NCBI RefSeq assembly: GCF_004193775.1
Contig: NC_041020.1
Span: forward strand, 12,370,383 to 12,434,382
DNA from: Glycine soja
Lineage: Eukaryota; Streptophyta; Magnoliopsida; Fabales; Fabaceae
Direction of reading: 5' to 3'
Length of the DNA: 64,000 nucleotides
The position numbers and the translations under genes were made by a program. Below the pieces are notes generated by a model that was not told where the DNA came from, ran no database searches, and worked only from the letters and a program-made list of their open reading frames with translations. This document shows positions 59,673-64,000 of this stretch, piece by piece. Every line of letters begins with the position of its first letter. Positions within the stretch are counted from its first letter, which is position 1.

Positions 59673-60926
59673 CGAGAAAGTGAACCAGAAAAAATGGAAA
59701 TGGAAATGGAAAGTGAAAGAAGAGTAGAGAGGGAAAGGGATTCACACTTAAACTACACACCTTTTGGCGGTGATTCGTCAGATATAATGGGAGCGAAGAG
59801 GGTGCGCAATGCGCCAAGGGTTTAGACTTTCGTGATATTGAACGTGACATGTTCTGTTTCTTATTGCATTAATTATGAATTAATTAAACTAAAAATGTAA
59901 AAAGTATTTGACTTAATTTTTGTAGAATTATTATTATATTAGTTCTAAGGACAGATTAAAGACACGTTACATTAATAATAATTATATCATTAATCATTTT
60001 ACTTAAACTGTGATTTTATTAATAATTATTGTTATATTTTTTTATCGATTCATTTATTCGAATTCGAAATCTTACATTAAAATAACTAAATTTATTACAT
60101 TATGTATGAGAACTATAAATACATAATTAGAGTCTTTTTATTTATTTAAATAATATTTTAAATTTTTTATAATGAAGTATTATTTCATTTACTTTTAATT
60201 GTTTATTGATAAATAAAAACATTAAATTTCCATACACTATTAATATAAATTTCTTTTACATTTTTAATTAATTATATGTCTTAAAAAATAATAAAAGGTT
60301 ATCATAAATAAGATTTTAAAAATAATTATTATAAAAACTAATAAATTTATCACGTTACAATTTGAAATCCATAAATCACACTTTAGATTAAATTCATAAA
60401 ATAGCTTATAAAACATTTTTTTTATATTTCAAATGTGGACGTCTTGACCAACAACTTTTTATCGGAGCCACGATTTGGTTTAAATATTTGTTTCATTGTT
60501 TAAAGCTTCACTTTAAGGATAAAAAATGCATTGTGCGAGGACTAAAATAAGAAATAAAAATTACAAGAACAAAAATGAAAAAAAACATTAAACTACACTG
60601 ATGAAAAAAATCTTTGAACTTTTTATCTATTTATAGCTTAAAATTAGGGTTAAATTAAATACACATCATTAGAGAGTCTCCAATTTGAGAAAGACACGTT
60701 TGAATCAAATGTGTGGTTAAAATTAAATTGGAGACTCGCCAACTAAACTCATTGTTTAACTTAAAGCATCTCAGACATAATTGTTTTTATTCTCCCTTAA
60801 ACATATCATTTTTTCATGAACTTATTTTCTACAAGGACTAGGATAGTAAGTCTATACATGTGTCGTGACTTGTGAGATATGTTTCTTCTTCCTCCCCTAA
60901 TGTTATATGACAAAACAGCATAATCT
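59673..60926. other. 5' flank of the sucrase-like gene, then A+T-rich intergenic DNA
   Basis: The part next to the ATG (59673-59830) is probably its 5' UTR and core promoter. No unambiguous TATA box is seen. Beyond 59850 the sequence is very A+T rich and has no gene. Confidence 0.6.
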
Positions 60927-61620
60927 TTGTTATTTGACTCTAAGGTAGACAAGGGGATCTTTCTTGGATATTCTGATACATCTAAAGCCTATGTAGTTTT
61001 TAACACAAGGACTTTAGTTGTTGACAAATCAATCCATGTTAAGTTTAATGATGGACTAACGACTGATAGGAGACTATCAAATCTTGGGGATGATTTTTGC
61101 ATATATGTAGATTGGTCCATTTATAACCCCAAGACAGATGAAGTCAAACAGTTTGAAGTGATTCTTCCACAGACTAAAGGTTCATATGAACAACAACCAT
61201 AAACGAAGGACTAAAAGTTTGTCACATATCACCCTCAAGATCAGATCATAAGAAGTCAAACTGAAGGAGTCAGAACTAGATCATCTTTTAGAGATCAAGC
61301 GTCTAATGCCTTTGTCTCAGAGATATAGTCTAACACTATAGATGAAGCATTAGAACACGCCATGGAAGAAAAGCTTCATCAGTTTATCTAAAATGATGTT
61401 TAGACCCTAGTCCCTAAGCCCAAAACCAAGAGTATCATTTGAATAAGATGGGTGTTTAGAAACATTCTAGATGAAACAACATAATCTAGGTTAGTAGCTC
61501 AAGGTTATAACTAGCATGAAGGTATAGATTTCACTGAAACATTTGCTCATGATGCTAGACTCGAAGCTATGGGATCATGCTTGCCTTTGTTGCTAATAGA
61601 AACATTAAGGTTATATCCAT
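60927..61620 (+). pseudogene. Copia pol relic (integrase C-term to RT start)
   Basis: GIFLGYSDTSKAYVVFNTRT and VDKSIHVKFNDG match the integrase C-terminal part. After a TAA at 61200 it continues with relics EALEHAMEEKLHQF, RWVFRNILDE and RLVAQGYN, the start of RT, up to about 61600. Many stops are present. The order and the phrase GIFLGYS match the pol of the complete SIRE-like element, but the copy is diverged. Confidence 0.85.
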
Positions 61621-61979
61621 GAGGGTAGTCCATGAATTGATCTCTCAAGTACATTTGTTCATGCAATTTGCCAAGGGATGAGCAATCTTATTAGGAAAGA
61701 TTGAGATCAGTTGGATGCACTAGTAAGAGTTTGGTAATGAGCATCCACTTCTTATGAATGGTCCCTTCGTTGTTTTGCTAACAGATCCTAAGAGATGTTT
61801 CCTTGAGAACTCTTTTTATCCTTTCACTTCTAAAAATTACCCCATACTTGAGTGGGGTTTACCTCCGTAGATGGTTTAACTTGCTGAATTTCATATGCGA
61901 GCCAATGAGAAGGCATCTTGACAAAGTTGTGTTGCATTGGACGAGTCCATTGTGGAGGAGAAAGATTAACTATGGCATT
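61621..61979 (+). other. Coding-like relic, not recognised
   Basis: Plus-strand frames read ISQVHLFMQFAKG, then GPFVVLLTDPKRCFLENSFY and NYPILEWGLPP, with stops and frame changes between. Codon usage looks protein-like but I do not recognise a family. It lies between a copia pol relic and an LTR. Confidence 0.3.
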
Positions 61980-63420
61980 TGATGGTAGCGAAAAAGAAGA
62001 TGGAACTCAATAAACCAAGAAGGGCGGTTAATTGGTTTTCAAAACAATATATACTTTTAAAAAATAGAGTTACAAAAAAACTTTTGTATGGATCATATCA
62101 CAAATAAATATGAATCGAATGTAATCAATACTTTATCACTCTTTCCTTAAACATGATCCTTCATTAAGATTCTTTCTTTCACAATCATAAAACTTGAATC
62201 TTTGTGAAAAACATGTTTAAAACTTGAATAAGTTGATTAAACCTTGAATGAGAGAAAAAAGATTAGAACAAGAGAAGAAAGACAAAATCTTTTATACTGG
62301 TTCACTCTCTATTTCTGAAGAAGCTAATCTAATTATTTATTCCACTATGCATCAAACACTAAGGTTCTTTGTGAATATAAGCCTAAGAGAACCCTACTCT
62401 TAGCCCAAACTAGAAAACTATATTCTAGCATGTTGTAAGCAAATCACGTATAAAAAGAAAGACAGTGTAAAAACCACACACAAGAAAAACCAAGTCGGAG
62501 AGATACAACCTGACCAATCTTTCCACAAAAACCTTGCTGGATTGAGACAGTGGTCTTCTTCTACTCAAAAGACACAACTCACTTTCAAGAAAAGATCTTC
62601 ATAACTCAACGATTAAGAAGTTATGAGTTACTATAAAGCACTTTTCTTCTCTTCTCCTATTCACTAATGAAAGCACAAAATCTTGCTCATTATGAGGCTA
62701 AGATGTTATTTTCGAGATGTATTGAGTATTATCTAATGATCTCATGATGTGTAGATGTGAACAAAAGCTGGTTATTTATAGAGAAAACAATTATAATAAT
62801 CTGTAATTAATTAAATCTATAAGGTAATCGATTATTTTAGCAAAGTAATAGATTAGATTATCTAAGTAATGGATTAAAGTGTTCATCCAACATCTGGAAA
62901 ATAACTCAAGAATAATGTAATTGATTAGATTATCTAAGTAATCGATTAAAGTGTTCATCCAACATCTGGAAAACAACTCAAGAATAATGTAATCGATTAT
63001 ATGACCTAAGTAATTAATTAAAGTGTTCTTGTTCACCTCTGAACACTTGAACAAGAGATAAGTAATCAATTAATCCACTTGGTAATTGATTAAAGCAGAG
63101 ACTCCTAACTAAATCAGTCATTGTCTCAAACAACAATGTAATCGATTAGGAGATACCGGTAATCGATTAAACCGATATGAGACTTAACTCTACAAGCTCC
63201 AAACAACTTTTTGTAATCAATTACAACAAGGCTATAATCGATTAAAATAAAGTTTTTGCCTCTGAAGAAATTTTTTTAACTTAGAAAATTTTCTTCACAC
63301 ACACTATGATGATGCACAATGCAAAATAGATATCAAATGTACTAAGATGAATCAATCAAGATAACAACAAATACAAATGCCACTCAAAGGAGTTAGGCAA
63401 GTAAAAGCCTAAACTTCTTC
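61980..63420 (-). mobile_element. SIRE-like LTR of another element (minus orientation)
   Basis: In plus coordinates it has an AAGAAGGGCGGTTAATTGG block near the left edge, a TTTATACTGGTTCA block near 62292, a minus-strand TATA box TATAAATAAC (62781-62772), and many TAATCGATTA palindromes at 62820-63240. This order copies the LTRs above. Both edges are estimates: I found no clean TG/CA pair or polypurine tract. Confidence 0.6.
62846..63045. repeat. 72-bp tandem repeat in the LTR U3
   Basis: Two full units start at 62846 and 62918 and a partial one at 62990. Each has TAATNGATTA, a TCTAAGTAATNGATTAAAGTG block and the ATCTGGAAAA block in fixed order. Confidence 0.85.
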
Positions 63421-63597
63421 AAGCTTTTCCTTAAGCTTCAAGTTTAGCCTTAGGTTGTTCCATGTTGCTCTCCTATCTCTAAAAAGTATAGCATTAAAGG
63501 CCTCAAACAAAGTGTGCTCATAGTCATGTTGCATTCAGACGGGTGCTTGGACATTTATGGTTTCCCTTGCCACTGGTTCAGAAGATAAAGATTCAAA

Positions 63598-64000
63598 TTA
63601 AGGGGTCTCAAATGCAAGATTACTATTAATGAATGCCAGAGGAAACCTCTGAGCCTCTATTAGGGGTTCCCTTGGAGCAACCCTTCTTAATCTATCCAGA
63701 TGAGAAGGTGATGGAGGTCGATGTGGTTGAGCGGATGGTGCATGTTTGCAGAGGGGAGACATAGGAGTATCCTCTATGGACTCTCTATCTGATGGTGAAG
63801 AGGTTGAATCCTCCTTGTTTCCAGTAAATGAAATTGCCCATTCTTTATCCCTAATCTTTGGGTTGGCCTTGGTCATCCTCATCTTGATACGTCTTGGAAT
63901 AGCAGAGGAGATGATGGACACCCGCAATTTAAAGACTGGTTAGACCTTCTTAGCCCTTTTTGGTGTAGGGGAAACTAGAGCAGCTGCTTTCCTCTTTTGC
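63598..64000 (-). pseudogene. Fragment of an interior ORF of the neighbouring element, cut by window end
   Basis: The minus frame 63927-63598 reads MTKANPKIRDKEWAISFTGN, SSPSDRESIEDTPMSPLCKH and HLDRLRRVAPREPL. Just upstream another block reads AAALVSPTPKRAKKV before a TAG at about 63940. Pro/Ser-rich sequence beside an LTR is consistent with the third-ORF position of a SIRE-like element, but no domain is visible. It continues outside the window. Confidence 0.4.

Noticed and set aside
59395..59850. 151-codon minus frame and 132-codon plus frame over the sucrase-like exon 1
   Set aside because: They overlap the true exon in other frames; the family match and splicing are only in the 59672 frame.
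1..64000. CRISPR arrays, tRNA or rRNA genes, bacterial-type operons
   Set aside because: No regularly spaced identical repeats with unique spacers, no tRNA arm pattern or rRNA sequence noticed, and the intron and retroelement content is plant nuclear. tRNAscan-SE would settle the tRNA question.

Overview
The window is plant nuclear DNA, most likely soybean (Glycine) or a close legume. The reasons are SIRE-type Ty1/copia LTRs full of paired GTAATCGATTAC palindromes, an Athila-lineage Ty3/gypsy element, two CACTA (En/Spm) transposons, GT-AG introns, and high A+T content. The species call is inference. There is no bacterial or organellar content. Only one gene looks like a working host gene; most of the rest is nested mobile DNA.

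Layout. 1-230: fragment of an LTR cut by the window edge. 1786-2079: long fold-back repeat. 3922-4580: pseudogene of a MATH-BTB (BPM-type) protein, joined directly to a decayed copia pol (4585-5965). 5966-9650: 3' end and LTR of a plus-strand Athila/Tat element, holding a nested SIRE-like solo LTR (6439-8127, target duplication GTTCT). About 11.3-30.76 kb: minus-strand CACTA element 1 (TNP2 and Ptta/En/Spm pseudogenes), split by a complete SIRE-like copia (14276-23448, target duplication ATGCG). 30764-31297: short spacer. 31298-47620: plus-strand CACTA element 2, split by a complete Athila element (32131-42356, target duplication CCTGA) and cut at 47620 by another SIRE-like LTR (47621-49145, followed by a primer-binding site and an internally deleted gag). 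49.6-54.0 kb: decayed plus-strand gypsy element with its 3' LTR. 54023-54585: MITE. 55319-59672: five-exon minus-strand host gene for a 351-residue sucrase/ferredoxin-like (Apd1-type) protein. 60.9-64 kb: copia relics and a minus-strand LTR of a further element that runs off the window.

How it fits together. The two CACTA elements start 535 bp apart and point away from each other. Each took a younger LTR retrotransposon in or near its transposase gene. By eye the SIRE LTR pair differs at about 32 of 1104 positions and the Athila pair at about 41 of 1110, so both insertions look fairly recent on a genome time scale. Most premature stops in the CACTA 2 transposase and in the Athila gag-pol fit C-to-T changes (CAG to TAG, CGA to TGA), the mark of methylated, silenced DNA.

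Most notable candidates: (1) an apparently intact 378-codon third ORF in the SIRE-like element, preceded by its own TATA box and six copies of the palindrome that also sits upstream of the LTR TATA box; (2) a 139-bp tandem duplication in the host gene that copies the intron 2 splice acceptor; (3) a coiled-coil gene fragment carried inside CACTA 1.
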